Below, piece after piece: positions 1 to 8,969 of a DNA stretch of 64,000 nucleotides (positions within the stretch are counted from its first letter, which is position 1; each line of letters starts with the position of its first letter). Source of the stretch: Paraburkholderia guartelaensis (GTDB taxonomy: Bacteria > Pseudomonadota > Gammaproteobacteria > Burkholderiales > Burkholderiaceae); the NCBI RefSeq assembly GCF_004353905.1, contig NZ_SMOD01000016.1:108577-172576 (forward strand), given 5' to 3'. A model generated the notes under the pieces. That model saw only the letters and a program-made list of their open reading frames with translations. It had not been told where the DNA came from and did not search any database. Made by a program: the position numbers and the translations under genes.

Positions 1-322
1 CTGGCGGCGGCTGAACGTGCCCCGTCTGCGCGCGCGAGCGTGCCAGCGCCGCGATGAAAGCCGGGCGCACCAGATCGAACAGCAGCAGTTCCCGATCGGA
101 AAAATGCTCGCGCCGCTTGCCGCGCCCAATGCGCAGATGATCGAGATCCTCTTCGCCCGACCAGACGAACAGATCCGCGCCCGCATGCAGGCCATCCGCG
201 CGCAGCAGTTCGAGCAGGCGTCGCGCCACCTCGAGGCGCAAGGCACCCTCCGGCAAGATATGGTCGGCCAGCAGCTTGAAGACGTCGGCGATCAACGCGA
301 GTTCGCGGCTCGTCAGGTCCAT
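1..322 (-). CDS. LuxR-type transcriptional regulator, N-terminal part (runs off left edge)
   Basis: Reading leftward from an ATG at 322, 107 codons stay open to the window edge, so the C-terminus is missing. The visible part starts MDLTSRELALIADVFKLL and has a later stretch FSDRELLLFDLVRPAF. That second stretch resembles the helix that links the N-terminal sensor region to the C-terminal HTH in stand-alone LuxR-family regulators. The DNA-binding domain itself lies outside the window, so the family call is an inference. The opposite strand is also open here, but its composition is that of an antisense shadow. Confidence 0.55.
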   Translation of the reverse strand, partial: MDLTSRELALIADVFKLLADHILPEGALRLEVARRLLELLRADGLHAGADLFVWSGEEDLDHLRIGRGKRREHFSDRELLLFDLVRPAFIAALARSRAQTGHVQPPP

Positions 323-457
323 GCTCGGGTGCGATGAGATGTGGGCGCGCCCCCCGCTTGTGTGGCGGCGCAAACGTCAGAGCTTAGTGATCTCGCCTGA
401 CGGATTCAATATGCAGTGCGACTGTGAAGCGTGAAGCGGGCATGCCGAAAAGAAAAT

Positions 458-477
458 GGGGCGGCAAATGCCGCCCC
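458..477 (-). terminator. Rho-independent terminator downstream of ggt
   Basis: An 8-bp perfect stem (GGGGCGGC / GCCGCCCC) with an AAAT/ATTT loop is followed on the minus strand by a T-rich tract (ATTTTCTTTTC). It lies about 195 bp past the ggt stop. The rest of the 323-671 gap shows no gene. Confidence 0.7.
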
Positions 478-671
478 AAGAAAAACACACGCCGGCAAAG
501 GGCTGTCTTCCGCCGGAGGTTGCATAGTACGCGATGAATTACGGAGCGGCATCCCCAAATTTGAGGACAAACGCTCACGTCATGCAAACTTTTGCCGCCT
601 CATGCCAGGTTGCCGATGCGAAATGGTTTGCCTTCATGCGCAGCGCATCGTTTCGCATCGGCGTCGCGGTT

Positions 672-2402
672 TTACTGGATCAGACGCGACACGCCACGGC
701 CGCGCGGATCGGAAACCGCGTCGGGCGTATCGCCGTTGATGCGGATCGCCTGAATGTCGCCATTGAAGTCCTGCGCCTTCAGCACATAGCCCTTCGCCTC
801 GACCTGCTTGGCGAGTTCGCCGTCGATCGGCGCATACGGCTCCCAGAAAATCGTGTTGGGCGGCAGCAACTGGTGGTGGAAGCGCATCGCCGCCACCGCG
901 TCCTTCAACGGCATATCGAAGTCGTAGTTGTTGTTGATGACCTGGAACACCGACGTGAAGATGCGCGAGCCGCCCGGCGTACCGATGACAAGCGCGACCT
1001 TGCCGTCCTTCGTGAGGATGGTCGGCGTCATCGACGAAAGCGGACGCTTCTTCGGCGCAATCGCGTTCGCGTCGCTGCCCACCACACCGAACATGTTCGG
1101 CACGCCGGGCTTGGACGCGAAATCGTCCATCTCGTCGTTGAGCACGATGCCGGCGCCCGGCACGACCACGCCTGAACCGAAGTAGCCATTGATCGTGTAC
1201 GTGTTCGAAACGGCGTTGCCCCACTTGTCGACCACCGAGAAGTGCGTCGTTTCCGCCTTCTCAGGCATCGAGGTGCCGAGGCCCGGTTGCACGCTCTTCG
1301 TGTCGGAAGGCTTGTCGGGGTCGACTTCGGCGGCGCGCTTCGCGAGGTACGCATCGTCGGTGAGCTGCGCGACCGGCACCTTGTAGAAGTCGGGGTCGCC
1401 GAGATATTGCGCGCGATCCGCGAACACGCGCTTCTCGATCTCCGCGATCAGATGGATGTACTGCGGCGAATTGAGCTGCACGTCCTTGAATTGCGGCGCC
1501 AGCATCGCCTTCATCTTGAGCAGCTGCACGAGGCCCACACCACCCGAACTCGGGGGCGGCGCGGTGATGATCTCGTAGCCGTTCCACTTCGCCTCGACCG
1601 GTTGGCGCCAGACCGCCTTGTACTCCTGCAGGTCGCGCTTCGTGATGAGGCCATGACCCTTCATCGAGGCGGCGATCAGGTCCGCTGTCTTGCCGTCGTA
1701 GAAGTCCTTCGCGCCCTGGTTCGCAATGCGCGTGAGCACGTTGGCGAGATCGGGCTGCTTGAACGTCACGCCCTCCTTCAGGTTGCCGAAGTAGTCATCG
1801 AAATTGGTCTTGCCGGCGAAGTCCTTTTCTGCGGCCTCGCGGCGCTTCGCGAGCTGCTCGTCCACGACGAAGCCGTCGCGCGCATATTTGATCGCCGGCG
1901 CGAGCACCTGCTTCCATTGCAGCTTGCCGAAGCGCTTTTGCGCTTCCCACATACCCTCGACCGTCCCCGGCACGCCCACGGCGTCGTAGCCGTAAAGGCT
2001 CTTGCCCGGAATCACGTTGCCCTTGTCGTCGAGGTACATCGTGCGCGTGGCGGCGAGCGGCGCGCGCTCGCGATAGTCGAGGAAGTACGGCTTGCCGTTC
2101 ACGTAGAGCGTCATGAACCCGCCGCCGCCGATGTTGCCGGCTTCGGGGTACGTCACGGCGAGCGAAAAGGCAATGGCGACCGCCGCGTCGACGGCGTTAC
2201 CGCCCTCCTTGAAGATCTGCTCGGCGGCGTCGGCCGCGTACTTGTCGGCAACGGCCACCGCCGATGCATTGAGGACCGCAGGGCGTTGCTGCGTATCCTT
2301 CGCAAAGGCCGGCGTGGCTTCGAGGAAGCCTGTGGACAATGCGGATAGCGAAAGCAGTGCGAGAGCGGCAGCGGAAATTTTCGTTTTTTCAACCAGCTTC
2401 AT
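672..2402 (-). CDS. ggt: Gamma-glutamyltransferase, periplasmic proenzyme
   Basis: Cleaves the gamma-glutamyl bond of glutathione and related peptides and transfers the glutamyl group to water or amino acids. The 576-residue precursor has a signal peptide (hydrophobic core near residues 10-25, cleavage near the Ala-Phe-Ala-Lys at about 35). The large-subunit motif PPPSSGG lies near residue 285. The self-processing site is E-TTHFSVVD, where Thr385 should become the N-terminal nucleophile of the small subunit, and PLSSMTPT lies further on. Length and motif order match Ggt of other proteobacteria. The ATG at 2402 is preferred over a GTG nine bases upstream because a GGGG-rich sequence sits about 7 nt before it. 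No partner gene is adjacent, and a terminator follows. Confidence 0.95.
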   Translation of the reverse strand: MKLVEKTKISAAALALLSLSALSTGFLEATPAFAKDTQQRPAVLNASAVAVADKYAADAAEQIFKEGGNAVDAAVAIAFSLAVTYPEAGNIGGGGFMTLYVNGKPYFLDYRERAPLAATRTMYLDDKGNVIPGKSLYGYDAVGVPGTVEGMWEAQKRFGKLQWKQVLAPAIKYARDGFVVDEQLAKRREAAEKDFAGKTNFDDYFGNLKEGVTFKQPDLANVLTRIANQGAKDFYDGKTADLIAASMKGHGLITKRDLQEYKAVWRQPVEAKWNGYEIITAPPPSSGGVGLVQLLKMKAMLAPQFKDVQLNSPQYIHLIAEIEKRVFADRAQYLGDPDFYKVPVAQLTDDAYLAKRAAEVDPDKPSDTKSVQPGLGTSMPEKAETTHFSVVDKWGNAVSNTYTINGYFGSGVVVPGAGIVLNDEMDDFASKPGVPNMFGVVGSDANAIAPKKRPLSSMTPTILTKDGKVALVIGTPGGSRIFTSVFQVINNNYDFDMPLKDAVAAMRFHHQLLPPNTIFWEPYAPIDGELAKQVEAKGYVLKAQDFNGDIQAIRINGDTPDAVSDPRGRGVSRLIQ

Positions 2403-2537
2403 TGAGTTCACCCCATGATTCGGTTTGTTGGCCTACCGGATACCTGCCTTGGCCTTATAGCACGCCAGGAAAACGATTGCGATCCGGCGATCCGCTGATT
2501 CCGCTGCCGTGCAAGACGGCGTCCGTTCTGGACTGGA

Positions 2538-3941
2538 TCAGGCCTCGCCACGCCGGCCGCGCGCAATTTCTTCGCCCGCATTCGCGGGCAAACGCATCGT
2601 CACCGGAATCGACGCGACCGAAAAGAGCCCGACCACGAGAAACGCCGGCCAGAAATCGGACCACACGATGGCCGAATGCCCTTGCGCCCGATGCGAAATC
2701 TGCAGCACGAGGCCCGCGATCGTCACGCCGAGGCCGAGCGACACCTGCTGGATCACACTTGCCACGCTCGTGGCGCGGCCGATGTCGCGCGTCGGGATAT
2801 CGGCGTAGGCGAGCGAATTGAGGCCGGTGAATTGCAGCGAAGGAAAGATCCCGCCCGCGAGCACGATGACCCAGATGAGCCACACGGGCATCCCCGGCGA
2901 AAACGAGCCGCATATCGCGATGGCCGTGCCCGCGAGCACCGCGTTGACCATCAGCGTGCGGCGAAAGCCAAAGCGCCCGAGCACGCGCGAGACGATCGCC
3001 TTCATGAAGATCGAGCCGAACGCCGAAGCGCAAGTGATGGCGCCGGAAGCGAACGCCGTCATGCCGAGCCCTTCCTGCAGCGTGAGCGGTAACAAAAATG
3101 GCACGGCGCCAAGCCCGATGCGAAACAGCGAGCCGCCCGCCACGCTCGCATTGAACGTGGGGATGCGCAGAAATTTCAGATCGAGCACGGGCCGCTCGAC
3201 ACGTTGCGCATACAACCAATAGGCGACCAGCAGCACCGCGCCGATCACGCACATCGTCACCGCAGTGCCGGTGGCGACGATCTCGCCGCCCACGAGCGAG
3301 AGGCCGAGCATGAACAGCGACGCCCCACCCGCCGAAAGCACGAAGCCAGCCCAGTCGAGTCGCCCTGGATGCTCCTCGTGCATGTTCTCGATGTGCCGGT
3401 TCGCGAGCCAGATACCGAGCACGCCGATCGGAATGTTGATGAAGAAAATCAGGCGCCAGTGCAGATACGTGGTGATGAACCCGCCGAGCGGCGGCCCCAC
3501 GACCGGGCCGAGCAGCGCGGGCACCGTGAGATAGTTGACCGCGCGAATGAAGTCCGATTTGGGCAGCGAGCGGAAGATGATGATCCGGCCCACCGGCACC
3601 ATCATCGCGCCGCCGATGCCCTGCACGAAGCGCGCGGCCACGAACATCTCGAGCGACCGCGAAGCCGCGCACAACAGCGACCCCGCCATGAAGATGCCGA
3701 TGGCAGTGCGAAACACATTGCGTGAGCCGAAGCGATCGGCCACCCATCCGCAGATCGGGATGAACACGCCAAGGCCGATCACGTAGCTCGTGACGGCCAG
3801 CTTGAGTGTGATGGGGTCCTGGCCGAGATCGCGGGCCAGTGCGGGGAGCGCGGTGACGATGACCGTCCCGTCCACGTTCTCCATGAACATCGAGCACGCG
3901 ACAATGAGCGGAACGATGAATGTGCCTAGGGCTAATGGCAT
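2538..3941 (-). CDS. MFS drug-efflux transporter, DHA2 (14-TM) family
   Basis: A 467-residue inner-membrane proton-antiport exporter of the EmrB/QacA type. The N-terminal helix has MENVDGTVIVTALP, matching the DHA2 motif D1 (LDxTIVNVALP). The loop after TM2 has GWVADRFGSRNVF (motif A), and the antiporter motif C appears as LLGPVVGPPLGGFI. Hydrophobic segments fit 14 helices. No membrane-fusion protein gene adjoins it, so it may act alone. The substrate cannot be inferred. Upstream of the ATG the ribosome-binding sequence is weak. Confidence 0.85.
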   Translation of the reverse strand: MPLALGTFIVPLIVACSMFMENVDGTVIVTALPALARDLGQDPITLKLAVTSYVIGLGVFIPICGWVADRFGSRNVFRTAIGIFMAGSLLCAASRSLEMFVAARFVQGIGGAMMVPVGRIIIFRSLPKSDFIRAVNYLTVPALLGPVVGPPLGGFITTYLHWRLIFFINIPIGVLGIWLANRHIENMHEEHPGRLDWAGFVLSAGGASLFMLGLSLVGGEIVATGTAVTMCVIGAVLLVAYWLYAQRVERPVLDLKFLRIPTFNASVAGGSLFRIGLGAVPFLLPLTLQEGLGMTAFASGAITCASAFGSIFMKAIVSRVLGRFGFRRTLMVNAVLAGTAIAICGSFSPGMPVWLIWVIVLAGGIFPSLQFTGLNSLAYADIPTRDIGRATSVASVIQQVSLGLGVTIAGLVLQISHRAQGHSAIVWSDFWPAFLVVGLFSVASIPVTMRLPANAGEEIARGRRGEA

Positions 3942-4172
3942 GGGCAGGAACGACGATCAGCGTGGCTGATGGCGTAAAGCTGCCATTATGGCCCTTGTTG
4001 CGGAAAACGGGAACCCGGCAACAGATGAAGCGGCGCCCTTTGTGTGTGCGCCACGGAGCAAACGCGCGCGCAAAAGCAAAGGCCGCGATGCCCCCACCGC
4101 CGCTTTCAAGCGGAGGCAGACCTCGCGGCCTGATTCAAGCGATCTGCGTCGGGCAATCCGCGCAGATGCGCT

Positions 4173-4952
4173 TTAGATAGCGGCCTGCTTCACGCGGCTC
4201 ACCACGGGACGCAGTTGCGGCAGCACCTGCTCCGCGGCGCGCGTCACGTCATTGGGGAAGTCGATCTCGATCCACGGCGCGCCGGTCACGTCAGCGGTTT
4301 CGAATTCGCTGCCGCGTTCGAGCAGCAGGTCGCGCAGCGCTTCTTCGTGCGGCAGGTTCGCGCGGCCCGTATCGACGTAGCCTTCGACGATCTGCGCAAA
4401 GCGGCGCGCCGTTGCTTCATTCAGGCGGAAGAAGCCCACCGACTCGCCGATCGTGTCGTATTTCAGACCGACCGCCAGCTGCTTGCGCAGTTCGACGGGC
4501 ACGCCGTCGCGCAGACACAGCTTCACGGGCTCGTCGCCCGCTTCGAAGTCGCGGTCGATGAGCAGACGGTTGGCCGGCGCCTCGCCCGCCACGAGCGGCG
4601 CGAACACGCGCTCGTCGTAGAGCACGTCGGCGTCCATGAGCAGCACATCGCCGCCGCGCGTGAGCGCCTCTGCCGTGCGATGCACTGTGAGCACGCTGCC
4701 TAGGTCGAAGCGCGGATTCATCACGACCTCGACCTTGTGCGGCCAGCCGATGCGCTTGAGTTCGGCCTCGACCAGCTCAGGCTGGAAACCGAGCGCAAGC
4801 ACGACTTCCGTGACACCCGCCTCTTCCAGGAATTGCAAATGGCGTTCGAGCAGCGTCACGCCCTCGAACTGCAGCAGACATTTCGGAAACTGTTCTCCAG
4901 CGGGTTGCTGAAGGCGCAGGCCAAGGCCTGCCGCGAGAATGATGGCGCGCAT
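4173..4952 (-). CDS. NTP transferase (sugar- or alcohol-phosphate nucleotidyltransferase)
   Basis: 259 residues, last gene of a four-gene operon. It begins MRAIILAAGLGLRL, the nucleotide-binding signature of the NTP_transferase superfamily, followed by FPKCLL with the conserved Lys24. MDAD at 106-109 supplies the metal-binding Asp pair and WIEIDFPNDVTRA lies near the C-terminus. It most resembles the cytidylyltransferases that activate phosphocholine or inositol-1-phosphate, so it probably makes a CDP-alcohol, although the substrate is unknown. The reading frame stays open about 98 codons upstream, but the ATG at 4952 starts exactly at the domain and has an AAGGA about 9 nt before it. It follows the membrane-protein gene by 28 nt. 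Pairing with a CDP-alcohol phosphotransferase recalls archaeal IPCT/DIPP synthase. Confidence 0.85.
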   Translation of the reverse strand: MRAIILAAGLGLRLQQPAGEQFPKCLLQFEGVTLLERHLQFLEEAGVTEVVLALGFQPELVEAELKRIGWPHKVEVVMNPRFDLGSVLTVHRTAEALTRGGDVLLMDADVLYDERVFAPLVAGEAPANRLLIDRDFEAGDEPVKLCLRDGVPVELRKQLAVGLKYDTIGESVGFFRLNEATARRFAQIVEGYVDTGRANLPHEEALRDLLLERGSEFETADVTGAPWIEIDFPNDVTRAAEQVLPQLRPVVSRVKQAAI

Positions 4953-4980
4953 GCGCAAACGTTCCTTGGGAGAAAAAAGG

Positions 4981-5991
4981 TCAATCGGCGACTTCGACAG
5001 CGGAGACGCGCAAGGCGCGCCGGCGCTGCCAGCTACGTTCGCTGAAATGCAGATACAGAAGGCCCGGCAAGCCGAGCAGGATTTCTCGCGCACGCTTGGC
5101 AAGCGAGAGCGCAAGTGCCGCCTCGGGCGGCAGGCCGACGAGCGGCGCGAGCAGCAGATAACCGCCCTCTTGCACGCCCAGCGAGCCAGGAATAGCGAAG
5201 GCCGCACCGCGAATCGCCTGGCCGATGCTCTCGAGCAGCAGCGCATCGATCCAGCCTACGGGATGGCCGAGAAAGCGCAGCGCGAGCCACACTTCCACGG
5301 TGCCCACGAGCCAGCCCGCGAGGCTCAGCGCGAAGCTGGCCGCCACGCGGCCGCGCCGGGCGTAAAGCGACTTCACGGCTTCGTCGATGGCGTCGGCGCG
5401 CGTGGCGAGCGCCGACCAGTCGCGCTTGCCGAACACTTTCGATGCGAGACGCAGCAGACGGCCGAACAGACCGCGGCGCTGCGCGACATAGAACAGCGCG
5501 ATCAGGCCGCCGAGCACGGCGGTCGCGATCAGCGCGGCGACGCCGAGGTCGCGCGGCGCGCCATTCGAAGCGTAGGCCGAAAAAAGCACGATGCCGAATA
5601 CGGCGAAGACGATCTGCGCGACGGCTTGCAGCGTCGTGCTCACGGTGATGGCGGCAGCCGCATTGCGCATCGACATACCGCGTTGCCCGAGCTGACGCAC
5701 CATCGCCACGGGGCCACCGATCTGGCCTGCGGGCAACAAGCTGTTGACCGATTCTCCGGTCCACCGCGCGAGCAGTGCATCGCGCTGATCGACGCGCTCG
5801 TCCTTGCCGAAGAGCACAGCAATCGCACCCGCGTCGAGTGCGAGCGGCACGACGTGGAACGCCGCGACGAGGACAAGCCCCCAGCCGGCGGCCGCGAGTG
5901 CACCCGTTACCGACCCGAGTCCCTGCCAGGCGAGCAGCGCGATGAAGAGCGCCGTGCCGATCGACAGCAGCAGGATGGCTGCGCGGCTCAC
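4981..5991 (-). CDS. HpnL-like / LPG-synthase transmembrane-domain protein (putative lipid flippase)
   Basis: A 336-residue polytopic membrane protein of the UPF0104 / lysylphosphatidylglycerol-synthase TM family. It shows WTGESVNSLLPAGQIGGP near residue 75 and PGSLGVQEGGYLLL near 275, which are the hallmarks of HpnL-type members. There is no C-terminal aminoacyl-transfer domain, so it is not MprF; members without it are thought to move or bind lipids. The start is a GTG whose last two bases overlap the TGA of the upstream oxygenase (GTGA), so translation is coupled. In context it is the likely translocator of whatever the operon makes. That role is an inference. Confidence 0.8.
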   Translation of the reverse strand: MSRAAILLLSIGTALFIALLAWQGLGSVTGALAAAGWGLVLVAAFHVVPLALDAGAIAVLFGKDERVDQRDALLARWTGESVNSLLPAGQIGGPVAMVRQLGQRGMSMRNAAAAITVSTTLQAVAQIVFAVFGIVLFSAYASNGAPRDLGVAALIATAVLGGLIALFYVAQRRGLFGRLLRLASKVFGKRDWSALATRADAIDEAVKSLYARRGRVAASFALSLAGWLVGTVEVWLALRFLGHPVGWIDALLLESIGQAIRGAAFAIPGSLGVQEGGYLLLAPLVGLPPEAALALSLAKRAREILLGLPGLLYLHFSERSWQRRRALRVSAVEVAD

Positions 5992-6797
5992 GCCTTGCCC
6001 CCCAATGCCTTGCGGAACACCTGGCGGAAACCGAAGTACGCAATCGCGTCCTTCATGTTCGAAATGAAACGCCGCCACGGACGCATGTTCGGGTTCGTCA
6101 CGTATTCGAGCGTGAGCGACACGCGCACTTCGCCTTCGAGGCTCGGCGTGACGCGATGACGAAGCTTGTCGCCGTCGAACACGATGAGCGCGCCCGGCGG
6201 GTACTGCACCGAGCCCGGCTCATCCGCCTTGTTCGGGTCTTTCGTATGCAGTTCGTAGTCGAGCTTGCACGACGACTCGTCGATCACGCCGAGCAGCACC
6301 GTATAACGGCGGCCATCGTAATAGGACGTGTCGTAATGCCAGCCGATATGATCGCCGGCGCGCGTGTAGTAATAGAGCGCGTAAGCGTGCGGGTCGTCTT
6401 CGGGCGACAACTGCAGGCTATCGCCCGTGATCTTTTCGAGCCACGCGATGAGCTGCGGCGAGCGGTAAAGCTCGGCGATGTACGGCGCGAGGCGGTCGAT
6501 GGTGTGACGGCTCACGCTGCCGCCCGCCTTGTGGCCCGGCAGATAGTTGCGGTTGACTTCGGGAAGCAGCGCGTTGGCCGCGTCGATCAACTGCTGCGTG
6601 GCGTCGGCAGGCAGAAAATCGGAGAGATACAGGAACGAGCCCTGGCTCTGGTAGTCATCGCGTAGGCGCGCGGTGTTCAGCGGTTGCAGCGCGCGGCCGA
6701 TCGCGCCTTCCGGCTCGCCGGCCGCCGCGCGTGCGGCGCGGGCCGGCGCGGGAACGTGTGGCACTACGACTTCTTCTTGTTCTGCTTGCAAGCTCAT
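5988..6797 (-). CDS. 2-oxoglutarate/Fe(II)-dependent oxygenase
   Basis: 269 residues. The facial triad is visible as His154-x-Asp156 (GWHYDTSYY) and His214 (KLRHRVTP), with Arg225 as the expected 2-oxoglutarate ligand (EGEVRVSLTL). The fold is that of prolyl-4-hydroxylase-like hydroxylases. The N-terminal 35 residues are low-complexity Ala/Pro. The ATG at 6797 is chosen because it overlaps the upstream stop as ATGA and has GGAG six bases before it; another ATG lies 12 bases upstream. It sits between a CDP-alcohol phosphotransferase and a membrane flippase-like gene, so it may hydroxylate the head group or acyl chain of the product. The substrate is not known. Confidence 0.85.
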   Translation of the reverse strand: MSLQAEQEEVVVPHVPAPARAARAAAGEPEGAIGRALQPLNTARLRDDYQSQGSFLYLSDFLPADATQQLIDAANALLPEVNRNYLPGHKAGGSVSRHTIDRLAPYIAELYRSPQLIAWLEKITGDSLQLSPEDDPHAYALYYYTRAGDHIGWHYDTSYYDGRRYTVLLGVIDESSCKLDYELHTKDPNKADEPGSVQYPPGALIVFDGDKLRHRVTPSLEGEVRVSLTLEYVTNPNMRPWRRFISNMKDAIAYFGFRQVFRKALGGKA

Positions 6798-7495
6798 CTG
6801 CTGCTCCACACCTGAGTGCTTTCCTTGGCGGGGCGCAGGCGGCGCGTCACGCGTACATAGTCGAGCACCACCCAGACGGCGAACAACGGCGCCCCGATCG
6901 AAGCCGCGATGATGAACGGCGACACGACGCCCGTCAGCGTGACAAGGGGTAGCAGATACAGCACGTCCTCAGTCTCGAAGCCGCCGGCGAACGCCTGTTG
7001 GGTGCCCGCCTTGCCGGCCATTTCCTCGATGCGCATACGCAGGAAAAAGATCACGGCGACCGCGACGCCCGCGATGCCGCCCAGCACGGCCGGCGGCACG
7101 CGCCAGTCGGCGCCGGAGTGGACGGCCAGAACGCCGAGGCCGTAGCCCATGCCCAGGAACAGCAGCACGGTGACGAGAGCATCCGCCGCGAGATCGTAGA
7201 AATGCCCGATTCGGCTGGTTTTGCCGCTGATACGCGCCAGTTCGCCGTCGGTATGATCAACAAAATTCGACAGTACGATCAGAAACGCGCCAATATTGAC
7301 GTGCAGAAAGTCTCCGCGCGCCAGAAAAATGCCGCCGGCAACGCCAATCAGGAGTCGCAGCGTGGTCAGATGATTCGGGGTAACGCGCGTGGATACTAGC
7401 GGAGTGACGAGCCATCGCGCCGCGCGAGCGTCCCACGTGCGCGGCGGCGGCACCGCTTTCGGAGCCATTTTTACAGGTTTATCTTTTTCGGTCAT
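6794..7495 (-). CDS. CDP-alcohol phosphatidyltransferase family membrane enzyme
   Basis: A 233-residue integral membrane enzyme and first gene of the operon. It carries a perfect CDP-alcohol phosphotransferase motif: D80-x2-D83-G84-x2-A87-R88-x8-G97-x3-D101-x3-D105. These residues bind two metal ions and the CDP group. It has about six hydrophobic helices after a basic, proline-rich N-terminus. The family transfers a phospho-alcohol from CDP onto an acceptor hydroxyl (phosphatidylserine, PG or DIPP synthases). This copy does not match PssA or PgsA well enough to name. Its stop overlaps the next start by four bases. The 220 bp upstream of it must hold the operon promoter. Confidence 0.85.
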   Translation of the reverse strand: MTEKDKPVKMAPKAVPPPRTWDARAARWLVTPLVSTRVTPNHLTTLRLLIGVAGGIFLARGDFLHVNIGAFLIVLSNFVDHTDGELARISGKTSRIGHFYDLAADALVTVLLFLGMGYGLGVLAVHSGADWRVPPAVLGGIAGVAVAVIFFLRMRIEEMAGKAGTQQAFAGGFETEDVLYLLPLVTLTGVVSPFIIAASIGAPLFAVWVVLDYVRVTRRLRPAKESTQVWSSR

Positions 7496-7715
7496 AACCG
7501 CGCAATATATACGCCTTCCAGAAATCTTGCAGGTATTCCGACGTTCGTCTCACTTTTTACTTGTGGTTCTGTAAGACAAAGCGTCAGATCGGCTCCCGCA
7601 GCGTCGCAAGCGAAATCGGCCGAACACGCGTAGAGTGCAACCCTTCGCGCCAGCCCGGGCGTTGCGCGCCCCATCGCAACCCGGCCCCGGCGCACGCACT
7701 TTCGCCATTCACGTA

Positions 7716-8150
7716 ATGAAACGCTTTACCTTTGCCGCCCTTTTTCTCGCTGTCCTGACGCTTCTCGCCGGTAACGCCCGCGCCGCCGCCATCGACGATT
7801 CGCTGACCTGCAGCGAGTCCGCACACGACTTCATCTCGGGGCTGATCACGCAAAACCTGATCGATCCGAAGCCGATGAAGGTCGAAAGCAATTCGATCAA
7901 CGCATTCTGGCCCGCGCACGGCCAGCGCATGACCGCCTATGGCTTCAGCGTGTTCGCCATCGTGGGTTTCCAGAAGGACGACCCGCTCTTCAAGACCGGC
8001 GACGGCACACCCATCGCCCCTTCCGCCTACGGGGCCGTCGTGGTCGGCACCCAGGCCAGGGTGCAGGCGGCCCTCACGGCGGCAGGCAATAACGCCATCG
8101 TCCACCATGCCGGACCGCTGTTGACTGCGATCTTCTGCAAGCAGGAGTAA
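7716..8150 (+). CDS. Secreted protein of unknown function
   Basis: 144 residues. A clear Sec signal peptide (MKRFTFAALFLAVLTLL, cleavage after AlaArgAla near residue 23) precedes a mature domain of about 120 residues with only two cysteines (CSES near the start, FCKQE at the end), which could form one disulfide. No enzymatic motif is seen. It is divergent from the CDP-alcohol operon and convergent with the gene at 8169. I do not recognise the family. The ATG at 7716 is chosen because the longer open frame lacks a signal peptide. Confidence 0.75.
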   Translation: MKRFTFAALFLAVLTLLAGNARAAAIDDSLTCSESAHDFISGLITQNLIDPKPMKVESNSINAFWPAHGQRMTAYGFSVFAIVGFQKDDPLFKTGDGTPIAPSAYGAVVVGTQARVQAALTAAGNNAIVHHAGPLLTAIFCKQE

Positions 8151-8168
8151 GCGGGCAGGCTTTGAGCG

Positions 8169-8690
8169 TTACTCGATACGCCCGAAACCGCCTTCGGCCC
8201 AGGCCTCGGCGCGCGCTTTCGTGAGCTTGAAGGTCGGCGCGACGCGCGCCTGAGCGAGTTGCTCGCCAAACGCGTCGATTGCGCTGACGAGCGCGTAGGG
8301 CTCGTACTCGTCGGGAACGATGTCGAGCGTCACTTCCACGTCGCCCTCGGCGGTCTGCACGCTCACGCGCTTGTGCAGCAGAGCGCGCAATTGCTGCTCG
8401 TGCCGGCGCAGCACCTCCGAAGCAGTCTTCACGAGCGTGTTGAACGCCGACGTATCGAGAGGCTTGGGATTCTTCTTGTCGCGGCCCATCGTCCACGGGC
8501 CGACCAGCGCAGGCTCAGGCTCGCCGTCCTTGATCATTTCGACGGCCCAGCCGTCGTCGTCCTCATTCTTGATCACGCGCGCGGTCCAGCCGTCCTTGCG
8601 CCACAGGCGCGCTTCCTGGATCACCTCGGCTTCAGCTGCGGGGTCATCGGCGGGGAAATCGGGATCGGTTGCGGGTGAGGAATCGGTCAT
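8169..8690 (-). CDS. Conserved hypothetical cytoplasmic protein
   Basis: 173 residues, acidic, with no signal peptide and no membrane segment. The first 25 residues are Asp/Ala/Pro-rich and probably disordered. A tryptophan-rich core follows (LWRKDGWTARVIKNEDDDGW, ALVGPWTMGRDKKNPKPLD). The C-terminal half has TVDIVPDEYEPYALV-like beta character (TLDIVPDEYEPYA) and ends in a basic helix. I cannot assign a domain. Codon usage and strong third-position GC match the neighbours, so it is very probably a real, vertically inherited gene. Confidence 0.75.
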   Translation of the reverse strand: MTDSSPATDPDFPADDPAAEAEVIQEARLWRKDGWTARVIKNEDDDGWAVEMIKDGEPEPALVGPWTMGRDKKNPKPLDTSAFNTLVKTASEVLRRHEQQLRALLHKRVSVQTAEGDVEVTLDIVPDEYEPYALVSAIDAFGEQLAQARVAPTFKLTKARAEAWAEGGFGRIE

Positions 8691-8919
8691 GGCGGGGGAT
8701 TTCGTCGGGTTCTGCGCGGGACTTGCCGTCGCGGGGCAAGGGCAAGATTCTACCCGGATCGCGTCGCGCGTCGGGCGCCGCGTCTTTCTATCTGCCCGGT
8801 TCGGATTATCCCGCCATCAAACCGGAATATCTGACAGAGATTTAACCATTGCGCTTTCCGCAATGCACCATTCCGCCGTGCGCATTAATTAAAAATGATT
8901 TTCCAAGGGCAAAAAAAAA

Positions 8920-8937
8920 CGCGGCCCGAGAGCCGCG
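8920..8937 (-). terminator. Terminator hairpin, leftward, second of a tandem pair
   Basis: A CGCGGC / GCCGCG stem is followed on the minus strand by nine T residues. No annotated minus-strand gene lies upstream of it. Confidence 0.7.
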
Positions 8938-8955
8938 TAAAAACAGATGAAAAAA

Positions 8956-8969
8956 GACCACCCTTGGTC
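8956..8969 (-). terminator. Terminator hairpin, leftward, first of a tandem pair
   Basis: A GACCA / TGGTC stem with a 4-nt loop is followed on the minus strand by TTTTTTC. Together with the hairpin at 8920 it marks the end of an unassigned leftward transcript. Confidence 0.6.

Noticed and set aside
1242..2348. A 368-codon plus-strand frame inside ggt
   Set aside because: Antisense shadow of ggt: Arg- and His-rich, no motif.
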